Source of the DNA: an uncultured bacterium | GTDB lineage: Bacteria; Patescibacteriota; Minisyncoccia; Phycocordibacterales; UBA918 | Direction: 5' to 3' | Length of the DNA: 13,483 bases | NCBI GenBank assembly: GCA_913046815.1 | Contig: CAJWTE010000013.1 | Coordinates: forward strand, 1 to 13,483 | Shown here: in pieces, positions 6,126 through 11,818 of the stretch | How the letters are laid out: every line of letters starts with the position of its first letter | Position numbering within the stretch: the stretch's first letter is position 1 | The notes under the pieces: generated by a model | What the model was told of the DNA's origin: nothing | What the model saw: the letters and a program-made list of their open reading frames with translations, nothing else | The model's database searches: none | Made by a program: the position numbers and the translations under genes

Positions 6126-6156
6126 ACTCACGGAAAGCTGAAAGCTTTCCGTGAGT
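6126..6156. terminator. 14-bp hairpin after typA
   Basis: Perfect 14-bp inverted repeat with a 3-nt loop (GAA), starting 35 nt after the typA stop. No T-run follows on the plus strand; instead an A-run precedes it (6104-6109), so as an intrinsic terminator it would work better for minus-strand transcription. It may still stabilise or end the typA mRNA. The rest of 6157-6261 shows no gene, only a T6 run (6247-6252) after a weak stem. Confidence 0.5.
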
Positions 6157-6261
6157 GTCACTTAGCTCTCGATACCTTACTAGTCTATCAACTAGATGGT
6201 GATGTTTTGATTCTGACCTTGGTGAGTATTGGTAGTTACACTCAACTTTTTTGTTAAAGAT

Positions 6262-6311
6262 ATAACCCTGCTGGAATTGGTGAGATATCTCACCAATTCC
6301 AGCAGGGTTAT
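6262..6311. repeat. Perfect 50-bp palindrome upstream of the AbrB-like gene
   Basis: Bases 6262-6286 are the exact reverse complement of 6287-6311: 25 bp per arm, no spacer, centre GATATC. It ends at the T of the TG of the extended -10 box, so it covers the whole -35 region of the gene at 6327. There is no T-run directly after it on either side. It may be an operator for a symmetric regulator (the neighbouring AbrB-like protein is the obvious candidate), a cruciform, or an atypical terminator. Confidence 0.95.
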
Positions 6312-6319
6312 GCTAATAT
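6311..6319 (+). promoter_or_regulatory. Extended -10 promoter of the AbrB-like gene
   Basis: TGC-TAATAT (4/6 to TATAAT, with TGn) ends 7 nt before the ATG at 6327; predicted leaderless. It directly abuts the 50-bp palindrome, so anything bound there would block RNA polymerase. Confidence 0.55.
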
Positions 6320-6326
6320 TTGTTTA

Positions 6327-6509
6327 ATGGCTAGAAGAAAATTAGAAGATCGTTTTATACGAGCCTTGCATAAAACTGCTGATGGAGGTAGTTATGGCAT
6401 GACTTTACCCATAGAAATAATTCGTCAGTTTCGTTGGCAAAAGAAACAGAAATTGACCTTGACTATCGATGCTAAAAAGAAGCGGATAATTATAGAGGAT
6501 TGGGAATAG
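6327..6509 (+). CDS. Small AbrB/SpoVT-like DNA-binding protein
   Basis: A 60-residue basic protein. The centre G-G-S-Y-G-M-T-L-P-I-E-I-I-R-Q-F-R-W (20-37) followed by K-L-T-L-T-I-D-A-K-K-K-R-I-I-I-E (42-57) fits the swapped-hairpin AbrB/MazE fold: a strand ending in [SY]-x-x-[IL]-P, a helix L-x-x-x-x-x-W, then two strands. Proteins of this fold dimerise and bind palindromic or AT-rich DNA, as transition-state regulators or as antitoxins. No toxin gene is beside it: the next gene is a convergent DUF378 membrane protein, so a toxin-antitoxin role is not supported. The 50-bp palindrome at its own promoter makes autoregulation a natural guess. It has a short Arg/Lys-rich N-terminus (A-R-R-K). It ends at a bidirectional terminator. 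Family moderately sure, target unknown. Confidence 0.75.
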   Translation: MARRKLEDRFIRALHKTADGGSYGMTLPIEIIRQFRWQKKQKLTLTIDAKKKRIIIEDWE

Positions 6510-6512
6510 AGT

Positions 6513-6551
6513 TTACAAAAGGTCGGCGCCGTAGGCGCCGGCCTTTTGTAA
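6513..6551. terminator. Bidirectional terminator between convergent genes
   Basis: 18-bp stem (one T-G pair) with a 3-nt loop and a very GC-rich core (GGCGCC on both arms), flanked by A4 and T4 runs in the stem. It lies between the AbrB-like gene (+) and the DUF378 gene (-) and should end transcription from both sides. Confidence 0.9.
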
Positions 6552-6559
6552 TGAGGGTA

Positions 6560-6823
6560 TTACATACCACCCATACCATTGTTGTCGGTAGGAGCTGAAC
6601 TCATAGGTGCTGCGGCCGCAGCACCAGAATCATTTCCACCCATGTAATGGTTGTAAGCAACGTATAGAGCAGATAGACCAACCAAGATGTATACCACCTT
6701 ACTTGCCATACTCATGTCGCCTAGTATTGTAGCAACTAGATCCAAACCAGCTACTCCAACCAGACCCCAGTTCAGGGCTCCGATGAGTACTAGTGGCATT
6801 GCTACCATTTCAACTACTTTCAT
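6560..6823 (-). CDS. DUF378-family small membrane protein
   Basis: An 87-residue protein with two membrane helices. Residues about 8-33 carry the family hallmark I-G-A-L-N-W-G-L-V-G-V-A-G-L-D-L-V-A, and residues about 42-60 have K-V-V-Y-I-L-V-G-L-S-A-L-Y. These match the DUF378 family, whose function is unknown. The C-terminal tail (62-87) is low-complexity, rich in Gly, Ala, Ser and Met (G-A-A-A-A-A-P, ending M-G-G-M), and probably lies outside the membrane; such a tail is not typical of short DUF378 proteins. The start ATG at 6823 leads directly into the family domain. It is convergent with the AbrB-like gene and shares its terminator, and divergent from the gene at 6942. Confidence 0.88.
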   Translation of the reverse strand: MKVVEMVAMPLVLIGALNWGLVGVAGLDLVATILGDMSMASKVVYILVGLSALYVAYNHYMGGNDSGAAAAAPMSSAPTDNNGMGGM

Positions 6824-6863
6824 GAAAGTTTTTGTAGAAAGTCTTATAAAACGACCTACTATT

Positions 6864-6869
6864 ATTATA
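6864..6869 (-). promoter_or_regulatory. -10 box TATAAT for the DUF378 gene
   Basis: Perfect TATAAT on the minus strand, about 40 nt before the ATG, giving a leader of about 33 nt. A second possible box TATAAG (6843-6848, minus) lies closer, 19 nt from the ATG. No Shine-Dalgarno is visible. Confidence 0.5.
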
Positions 6870-6917
6870 CTGCGTTTTTGTTGTTTAACTAAATGATTTT
6901 CAGTGGTAGACTGTTCA

Positions 6918-6923
6918 TATAAT
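6918..6923 (+). promoter_or_regulatory. -10 box TATAAT for the gene at 6942
   Basis: Perfect TATAAT 18 nt before the ATG; predicted leader about 10-12 nt, too short for a normally placed ribosome binding site. Divergent from the DUF378 promoter, with about 48 bp between the two boxes. Confidence 0.55.
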
Positions 6924-6941
6924 AAAGGTAAGCTCTAGATT

Positions 6942-7421
6942 ATGTTTAAAAATGTATTAATTGTTTTATTGTTGGTGCTGATTGTAGCACTTGGTTACGG
7001 TCTTGTTTGGAGCACTCAAAAAGTTTCCAACCTAGAAGCGGAGTTGGATTTAATGAACGAGCAAAATAATGACTCCGAGGAAATGATGGAGGAAGAGGTT
7101 GTGGCTCTAGATTTGGAACGGTCTATAGCTACGTTGGTTGGTTCGTGGCAGAGTACTGAAGATGAAAAGTCAGTAGTTGTCTTTAATGTTGATGGAACTG
7201 CGAGAGACATTTATGAAGAGGAAGAAGTGTCTAGCGATAAGTGGCAAATGACCATTGCTATGGACTACAACAATGCTCCTGCTCTGCATTTGACCAGAAG
7301 TAACGAAGAAGACACTGTGTTGGAATATGTTGTTTGGACACTAGATAATGAAAAATTGGTGATGAACTTCTTAGATAGTGGTAATACATTAGAGTACACT
7401 AGAATTCCCGAAGTACAGTAA
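6942..7421 (+). CDS. Membrane-anchored protein of unknown function
   Basis: A 159-residue protein. Residues 4-23 form one N-terminal membrane segment (N-V-L-I-V-L-L-L-V-L-I-V-A-L-G-Y-G), followed by a short coiled coil (about 26-42, K-V-S-N-L-E-A-E-L-D-L-M-N-E-Q) and an acidic stretch (D-S-E-E-M-M-E-E-E, 44-52). The C-terminal domain (about 62-155) begins G-S-W-Q-S-T-E-D and continues with alternating beta-strand patterns and F-N-V-D-G-T, which recalls small lipocalin-like beta-barrel domains that open with G-x-W; this likeness is weak and no ligand can be named. No lipobox Cys is present, so the anchor is the uncleaved helix, with the domain probably outside the cell. It is followed after 7 nt by the long-loop hairpin. 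Real gene: confident; function: unknown. Confidence 0.78.
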   Translation: MFKNVLIVLLLVLIVALGYGLVWSTQKVSNLEAELDLMNEQNNDSEEMMEEEVVALDLERSIATLVGSWQSTEDEKSVVVFNVDGTARDIYEEEEVSSDKWQMTIAMDYNNAPALHLTRSNEEDTVLEYVVWTLDNEKLVMNFLDSGNTLEYTRIPEVQ

Positions 7422-7428
7422 GAACAAG

Positions 7429-7538
7429 AAATCGCCCAGCTGCAGATTTGAAGTGACATTTTTATAGTTTTCAATACTTACTAATTGATATTGAAAATTT
7501 AGTGATACAGACTACGAATCTGCAGCTGGGCGATTTTT
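7429..7538 (+). terminator. Terminator-like 20-bp stem with a 68-nt loop
   Basis: Perfect 20-bp inverted repeat (7429-7448 with 7517-7536), rich in GC at its core (CGCCCAGCTGCAG) and ending in T5 (7534-7538), as in an intrinsic terminator. The loop is 68 nt, far longer than usual, and holds its own 9-bp stem (7468-7476 with 7489-7497). It lies between the stop at 7421 and the promoter of the glycerate operon. It could be a terminator with an inserted loop, a structured RNA, or a very small element with 20-bp terminal inverted repeats. Confidence 0.7.
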
Positions 7539-7552
7539 GTATGCAGGTGGTG

Positions 7553-7558
7553 TAAAAT
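7553..7558 (+). promoter_or_regulatory. -10 box TAAAAT for the glycerate operon
   Basis: TAAAAT (5/6) ends 8 nt before the ATG at 7567 and only 2 nt before the in-frame TTG at 7561, so the ATG is preferred. It starts 14 nt after the T-run of the preceding hairpin. It is the only promoter seen for the four overlapping genes. Confidence 0.55.
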
Positions 7559-7566
7559 AGTTGGGT

Positions 7567-8577
7567 ATGAAGATTTTATACCTTAGACCATATCCGGGTG
7601 AAGAGCAGATAGTAATCGATTCGTTATCAGGGCATGAGGTTATTTTTGCGGACTCACTTGAGGAAGTAACTGCCACAGATATAACCTCAGCTGAGGCGGT
7701 GAGTGTGTTTGTTGATATTGAACTGAGACAAGATTTTTTAGAACAAATGTCTAATTTGAAACTCATAGCTACTCGTTCTGCCGGTTTTGATCATGTTGAT
7801 GTAGGGTTTGCCAAAGATAAAGGCATTACAGTCTGTCGCGTTCCACATTATGGTACACGTACTGTAGCTGAGTTTGCTTTTGCGCTCATGTTTGCTTTGT
7901 CACGCAATGCATTCAGAGCTTACTCTGACATAAGGGAAAGTGCCGACATTGATGACCTGTCTACTTATGAAGGTTTTGATCTGTGTGGCAAAACTTTAGG
8001 TGTTATTGGTACTGGCGCAATCGGGGAAAATGTGTGCCAGATTGCACTTGGGCTAGGTATGTCAGTACTAGCAACAGACCCGGTAGAGAAAGATAGTCTT
8101 AAAAAACTGTCTGTAAAATACGTTTCGTTGGATGAGTTGTTACAACAGTCTGACATAGTAACTTTACATGTCCCTGCCATGGAAGAAACACAACACTTGC
8201 TTAATGAGGATAAATTATCTCTGATGAAGAACTCGGCATATCTGATTAATACTTCAAGAGGAGAAGTAGTAGACACCAGAGCCTTAGTGAAGGTGTTGAG
8301 AGAAAAGGGTTTAGCTGGTGCTGGTCTAGATGTGCTTGAAGGAGAGAAGCATTTACGAGATGAAATGGATCTACTGCTTGATACTGATGTGAGTTTGGAT
8401 GAGTGGCGCACCTTAATTGCCGACCATACTCTGATTGACATGTCGAATGTGATTGTGACTCCACATATTGCCTTTAATACTAAGGAAGCCAAGCATGAGA
8501 TAACTGTTATTACTCTCGATAACATTAAGCGCTTCACAAGTGGTAGCTTACCTGAAGCCAACAGAGTACATGATTAA
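7567..8577 (+). CDS. D-2-hydroxyacid dehydrogenase (D-lactate/glycerate type)
   Basis: A 336-residue NAD-dependent enzyme that interconverts a 2-oxoacid and its D-2-hydroxyacid. The Rossmann motif G-T-G-A-I-G (148-153) is followed by Asp171 at the end of the second strand, which favours NADH over NADPH. The catalytic residues are in place: Arg231 (N-T-S-R-G-E), Glu258 (D-V-L-E) and His300 (T-P-H-I-A-F). The long insert between Glu258 and His300 (about 259-294) resembles the D-lactate dehydrogenase branch, while the gene order beside a glycerate kinase suggests hydroxypyruvate/D-glycerate. Both are possible: pyruvate to D-lactate at the end of the pathway, or hydroxypyruvate to glycerate at its start. 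ATG 7567 was chosen over TTG 7561 from promoter spacing. It is the first gene of the operon and overlaps the next by 8 nt (ATGATTAA). Cytoplasmic. Confidence 0.92.
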   Translation: MKILYLRPYPGEEQIVIDSLSGHEVIFADSLEEVTATDITSAEAVSVFVDIELRQDFLEQMSNLKLIATRSAGFDHVDVGFAKDKGITVCRVPHYGTRTVAEFAFALMFALSRNAFRAYSDIRESADIDDLSTYEGFDLCGKTLGVIGTGAIGENVCQIALGLGMSVLATDPVEKDSLKKLSVKYVSLDELLQQSDIVTLHVPAMEETQHLLNEDKLSLMKNSAYLINTSRGEVVDTRALVKVLREKGLAGAGLDVLEGEKHLRDEMDLLLDTDVSLDEWRTLIADHTLIDMSNVIVTPHIAFNTKEAKHEITVITLDNIKRFTSGSLPEANRVHD

Positions 8578-9835
8578 AAACAAAGAAGAATTAGCTACGA
8601 ATAATGAAAGACAAGACGCCCTTTTGATTGCGGAGGCTGGGTTGTCGGCGGTGGATACAGAAGAGACTATTAGACAAAATGTTCGGATAGATAAAGGAAG
8701 GTTGGAAATACACGGACACCATTTTATACTTTCTGATTACCAAAATGTATATATTATTGGGTTTGGTAAGGTGGTATGTACAGCAGCAAAGGTATTAGAA
8801 GATATTTTAGCTGATAACCTAACCGACGGTGCAGTAGTTGGATTGGAAGAAAAAGTATGTGCAGTGGTTGACACCTATGCTGGCACTCATCCCCGACCTT
8901 CTCATATCAATTACACTGCCACAAAGCATATCGCAGAGGTAGCAAAGAAAGCCGGTGAGAAAGATTTAGTATTAGTGATTGTTTCAGGGGGAGGATCGTC
9001 CTTGTTGTGCTCATCCATGAGCGAGTGTGAACAGGGACAAAGGCTTTATACTGATTTTCTTAGCAGTGGAGGTACTATTGAAGAACTAAATATTTTGCGT
9101 AAGCATATCTCCAACTTAAAAGGTGGCGGTTTGGCTAAGTTGCTGTACCCCGCGACTGTGGTCGGATTGATTTTCTCCGACATTCCTGGTGGTGACTGCA
9201 GTGTGGTTGCATCTGGTCCTACGTATTTTGATTCTAGTACAAGCGAAAAAGCTGAGAGTATCTTAACAAAATACGATCTTAAAGATTATCATTTACAAGA
9301 AACTCCCAAAGAAGACAAATGGTTTACCAAAGTGGTCAATGTAGAATTAGTAAGCAATAACACTGCTTTAAATGCCATGAAAGACAAAGCACTTTTACTT
9401 GGCTACAAAGCTAAAGTTCTAGCATCAGATTTGTACAATACACCAGAAGAAACTATCGAATTTCTCGGCGATAAGAGAGATGTCGGTACAGTCTACCTCA
9501 TGGGAGGTGAAACGACTTTGACTATACCAAAGGATTGTATTGGCAAGGGCGGCCGCAATGATTTTTTGGCGATGTGTATGTTGGACCACTTGGAACCATG
9601 GCAAACTTTTGTGGCTCTAGCGTCAGATGGTCATGACAATACCGAAAGCGCGGGCGCGATTGCTGATATACATATATTGGACAAAGCCAAGGAATTAAAC
9701 TTGGATGTTGAAGATTACAAGGAGTGCTTAAACTCGTGGCCTTTCTATGATCAAGTGGGGGGACATATTGAGACAGGCCATTTAGAATCTAACGTGTCAG
9801 ATCTCTTTTTTCTATTAAACAAAAAACATGAGTGA
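8570..9835 (+). CDS. Glycerate 2-kinase (GckA/TtuD, MOFRL type)
   Basis: Phosphorylates D-glycerate with ATP to 2-phosphoglycerate. The 421 residues from ATG 8570 match the usual length of the class. Motifs in order: G-F-G-K (64-67, with the conserved Lys67), G-T-H-P (105-108), the nucleotide loop S-G-G-G-S-S-L-L (139-146), N-x-x-R-K-H-I-x-x-x-K-G-G-G-L-A (174-189), S-D-I-P-G-G-D (203-209), G-G-E-T-T (312-316), G-G-R-N (327-330) and the MOFRL-domain signature S-D-G-H-D-N-T-E-S-A-G-A (352-363). Near the C-terminus the common T-G-P-T-G-T-N-V is changed to T-G-H-L-E-S-N-V (402-409). ATG 8570 overlaps the dehydrogenase stop by 8 nt; an in-frame GTG at 8540 exists but would add 10 residues inside the upstream gene. 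The 3' end overlaps the enolase start by 8 nt (ATGAGTGA). No Shine-Dalgarno, so translation is probably coupled. Confidence 0.93.
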   Translation: MIKNKEELATNNERQDALLIAEAGLSAVDTEETIRQNVRIDKGRLEIHGHHFILSDYQNVYIIGFGKVVCTAAKVLEDILADNLTDGAVVGLEEKVCAVVDTYAGTHPRPSHINYTATKHIAEVAKKAGEKDLVLVIVSGGGSSLLCSSMSECEQGQRLYTDFLSSGGTIEELNILRKHISNLKGGGLAKLLYPATVVGLIFSDIPGGDCSVVASGPTYFDSSTSEKAESILTKYDLKDYHLQETPKEDKWFTKVVNVELVSNNTALNAMKDKALLLGYKAKVLASDLYNTPEETIEFLGDKRDVGTVYLMGGETTLTIPKDCIGKGGRNDFLAMCMLDHLEPWQTFVALASDGHDNTESAGAIADIHILDKAKELNLDVEDYKECLNSWPFYDQVGGHIETGHLESNVSDLFFLLNKKHE

Positions 9836-11024
9836 AATAAAAAACCTTAGTTCAAGGATTGTAAAGAATTCCCGTGGTGACGATACTATAGAGGTGACGG
9901 TTCTTACCACCAGTCACTCAGGTTCATTTTCTGTACCTAGTGGAGCCAGTACTGGTTCGAAGGAAGTGATTGATTTGCCAGTAGAAGTCGCTTTGAAGCA
10001 TATAGAGGATATAGAGGACAAGATTGTCGGCATGTCAGTAACAGCTCAGACTGACATCGACCAGAGATTGCACGAATTAGATGGGCACACTGATAATTTT
10101 TCCAGCTTGGGTGGTAATGTCGCTTTGGGCATCTCGGCTGCGGCTGCTGTAGCAGCCGCAGCCGAGCAAGAAATTCCTCTCTGGCAGTACTTTCGAAAGG
10201 CTGGAGCCGCTATTGGCAATACCTCGGCTCCTCGTCTGGTGGTCAACCTTGTCAATGGAGGCAAGCATGCAAAAAGGGGTAGTCCAATACAAGAACATCA
10301 AATTATCCCTGATACTACCAATGTAGCTGAAGCATTGGAGATGGCAATAAAAGTACAGACTAGCCTGAGACAACTGGCCGAAAAGCGTTTTGATATCGAA
10401 GAAATAGGAATAGGTGATGAAGGCGGACTGGAACTACCTACTACATCCATTCAAGAACCTTTCCAGTTAATACAATCTGCAATTGCGATAAGTGATGTAT
10501 CAAAACCGATTACGATGGGTACGGATGTTGCAGCTAGTTCGTTTTATTCTGAGGAGGGTTATTGTCTGAGTGATTCCATCTTGGATACAGAGTCATTGGT
10601 GGGCGTATATAAAGACTTAAGCGAGATATGTCCCTTGTTGCGATGGTTCGAAGATCCTTTTGCTGAAAGTGATTGGGAAGGTTTTGTTGACTTTGGTAAC
10701 GCCAATATCGCTGATTTGACCATAGGTGACGATTTGACTGTCACTGATGTTGCCTTGTTGGAAAAAGCAATTCAGCAACAAGCTGTAAACGCGTTGATAA
10801 TAAAACCCAACCAAATCGGAACTATCAGTGATACCTTAAACACTATCGATTATGCGCACCGACATAATATCAGATGCATTGTCAGTCACAGAAGTGGTGA
10901 GACAGAAGATACATTAATTACCGACTTGGCCTATGGTCTGCAATGCTATGGATTAAAAGCCGGCGCCCCGAACGCACCTTTTCGGCAGGAAAAGTATAAT
11001 AGGTTAGTACAAATTGCTTCATGA
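9828..11024 (+). CDS. eno: Divergent, shortened enolase
   Basis: Enolase dehydrates 2-phosphoglycerate to phosphoenolpyruvate. The catalytic set is complete: S-G-A-S-T-G loop (38-43), His147 in N-G-G-K-H-A, Glu156, Glu198 in G-D-E-G-G, metal ligands Asp233 (T-D-V-A-A-S), Glu275 (F-E-D-P) and Asp301 (G-D-D-L), Lys326 (I-I-K-P-N-Q-I-G-T), H-R-S-G-E-T-E-D (354-361) and Lys377. At 398 residues it is about 30 shorter than typical enolases. Conserved positions differ: the N-terminal L-D-S-R-G-N-P is K-N-S-R-G-D-D (13-19), Q-E-F-M-I is Q-E-H-Q-I (155-159), the usual S-R-S-E-R after the catalytic K-x-G-x-P is N-A-P-F-R-Q-E (382-388), and the C-terminal helix is cut short. It overlaps the kinase by 8 nt and the pyruvate kinase by 4 nt. 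Activity as an enolase is likely; it may be a specialised second copy, which the rest of the genome would have to show. Confidence 0.92.
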   Translation: MSEIKNLSSRIVKNSRGDDTIEVTVLTTSHSGSFSVPSGASTGSKEVIDLPVEVALKHIEDIEDKIVGMSVTAQTDIDQRLHELDGHTDNFSSLGGNVALGISAAAAVAAAAEQEIPLWQYFRKAGAAIGNTSAPRLVVNLVNGGKHAKRGSPIQEHQIIPDTTNVAEALEMAIKVQTSLRQLAEKRFDIEEIGIGDEGGLELPTTSIQEPFQLIQSAIAISDVSKPITMGTDVAASSFYSEEGYCLSDSILDTESLVGVYKDLSEICPLLRWFEDPFAESDWEGFVDFGNANIADLTIGDDLTVTDVALLEKAIQQQAVNALIIKPNQIGTISDTLNTIDYAHRHNIRCIVSHRSGETEDTLITDLAYGLQCYGLKAGAPNAPFRQEKYNRLVQIAS

Positions 11025-11818
11025 GTATGAAACCAGTACAGATTATCGCAACTATTGGACCTGTTTCGAAAGAGCAGGATATTATCCAGCAAATGATTCA
11101 AAAAGGCATGTCGTTAGCCCGTTTGAATTTTTCTTGGGGCACCCACGAGGAGCACCGACAGTTTATTGTTCGTATTAGACAAGCAGCTTCGTTACTTGGT
11201 GTACAGGTGTCAATCATTCAAGACTTGTCTGGTCCTAGAGTACAAAAAGAAACAGGACATACTTATGACGAGTCTTTGGCTGTATTGACGGATAAAGACA
11301 AGCACGATTTACAAGTAGCTAAAGATTCTGAGGTGGAGTATGTGGCCATGTCATTTGTTGCTAGTGCAGATGATATTAAATGTCTGAGAGAATATTTATT
11401 AGCACAGGGGATTACTGCAAAAATAATTGCCAAAATAGAACGTAAAGAAGCCCTGGCTAAACTATCTGAAATTATCGCTAGCGCAGACGGAGTGATGGTT
11501 GCTAGGGGTGACTTGGGCCAAGTTGTTCCAGTCGAGGAAGTGCCATTTATTAAAAAGGCTATACTGAAAGTTGCCAGAGAGCAGGGTAAGCCTAGTATTG
11601 TTGCTACCGGTCTCTTGTCATCAATGACAGATAGTCTAGAACCCAGTCGTGCAGATGTGTCTGACATAACCAGCGCAGTGCTAGATGGGACCAGTGCTTT
11701 AATGTTGTCTAACGAAACAGCAACTGGAGCACATCCAGTCGAAACAGTAGCTACTATGCGAAAAATTGCAGACGAAGCTTTGAATCATATAACACAAAAC
11801 AACGAATCACGCTTCTAA
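11021..11818 (+). CDS. pyk: Barrel-only pyruvate kinase (no B or C domain)
   Basis: Pyruvate kinase transfers phosphate from PEP to ADP. Typical enzymes have about 470 residues in A, B and C domains; this one has 265 and consists of the A-domain barrel alone. The A-domain motifs are clear: T-I-G-P (11-14), A-R-L-N-F-S (33-38), D-L-S-G-P (69-73, for D-T-K-G-P), Lys138 and Glu140 in I-I-A-K-I-E-R, A-R-G-D-L-G (161-166), Thr196 in A-T-G-L-L and S-N-E-T-A-T-G (230-236). The B lid domain, normally about 100 residues after D-T-K-G-P-E-I-R, is replaced by about 12 residues (77-88), and the chain stops where the C regulatory domain would begin. Changes at usually fixed positions: N-F-S-H-G to N-F-S-W-G, and the Glu and Arg after G-P to Arg74 and Gln76. 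It is last in the operon, with a 4-nt ATGA overlap. It could be an unregulated minimal enzyme or have altered chemistry. Confidence 0.88.
   Translation: MSMKPVQIIATIGPVSKEQDIIQQMIQKGMSLARLNFSWGTHEEHRQFIVRIRQAASLLGVQVSIIQDLSGPRVQKETGHTYDESLAVLTDKDKHDLQVAKDSEVEYVAMSFVASADDIKCLREYLLAQGITAKIIAKIERKEALAKLSEIIASADGVMVARGDLGQVVPVEEVPFIKKAILKVAREQGKPSIVATGLLSSMTDSLEPSRADVSDITSAVLDGTSALMLSNETATGAHPVETVATMRKIADEALNHITQNNESRF

Noticed and set aside
6327..6823. Toxin-antitoxin pair formed by the AbrB-like gene and its neighbour
   Set aside because: The neighbour is convergent and a DUF378 membrane protein, not a known toxin, and a bidirectional terminator separates them.
7965..8561. 198-aa minus-strand open frame inside the dehydrogenase gene
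   Set aside because: Antisense shadow of a well-supported gene with all catalytic motifs; the peptide is Ser-rich with no recognisable fold and no promoter.
8540..8569. GTG 8540 as the start of the glycerate kinase
   Set aside because: It adds 10 residues encoded inside the dehydrogenase gene; ATG 8570 gives the same 8-nt overlap style as the next junction.
11263..11667. 134-aa minus-strand open frame inside the pyruvate kinase gene
   Set aside because: Antisense shadow; the plus-strand protein carries conserved motifs throughout.
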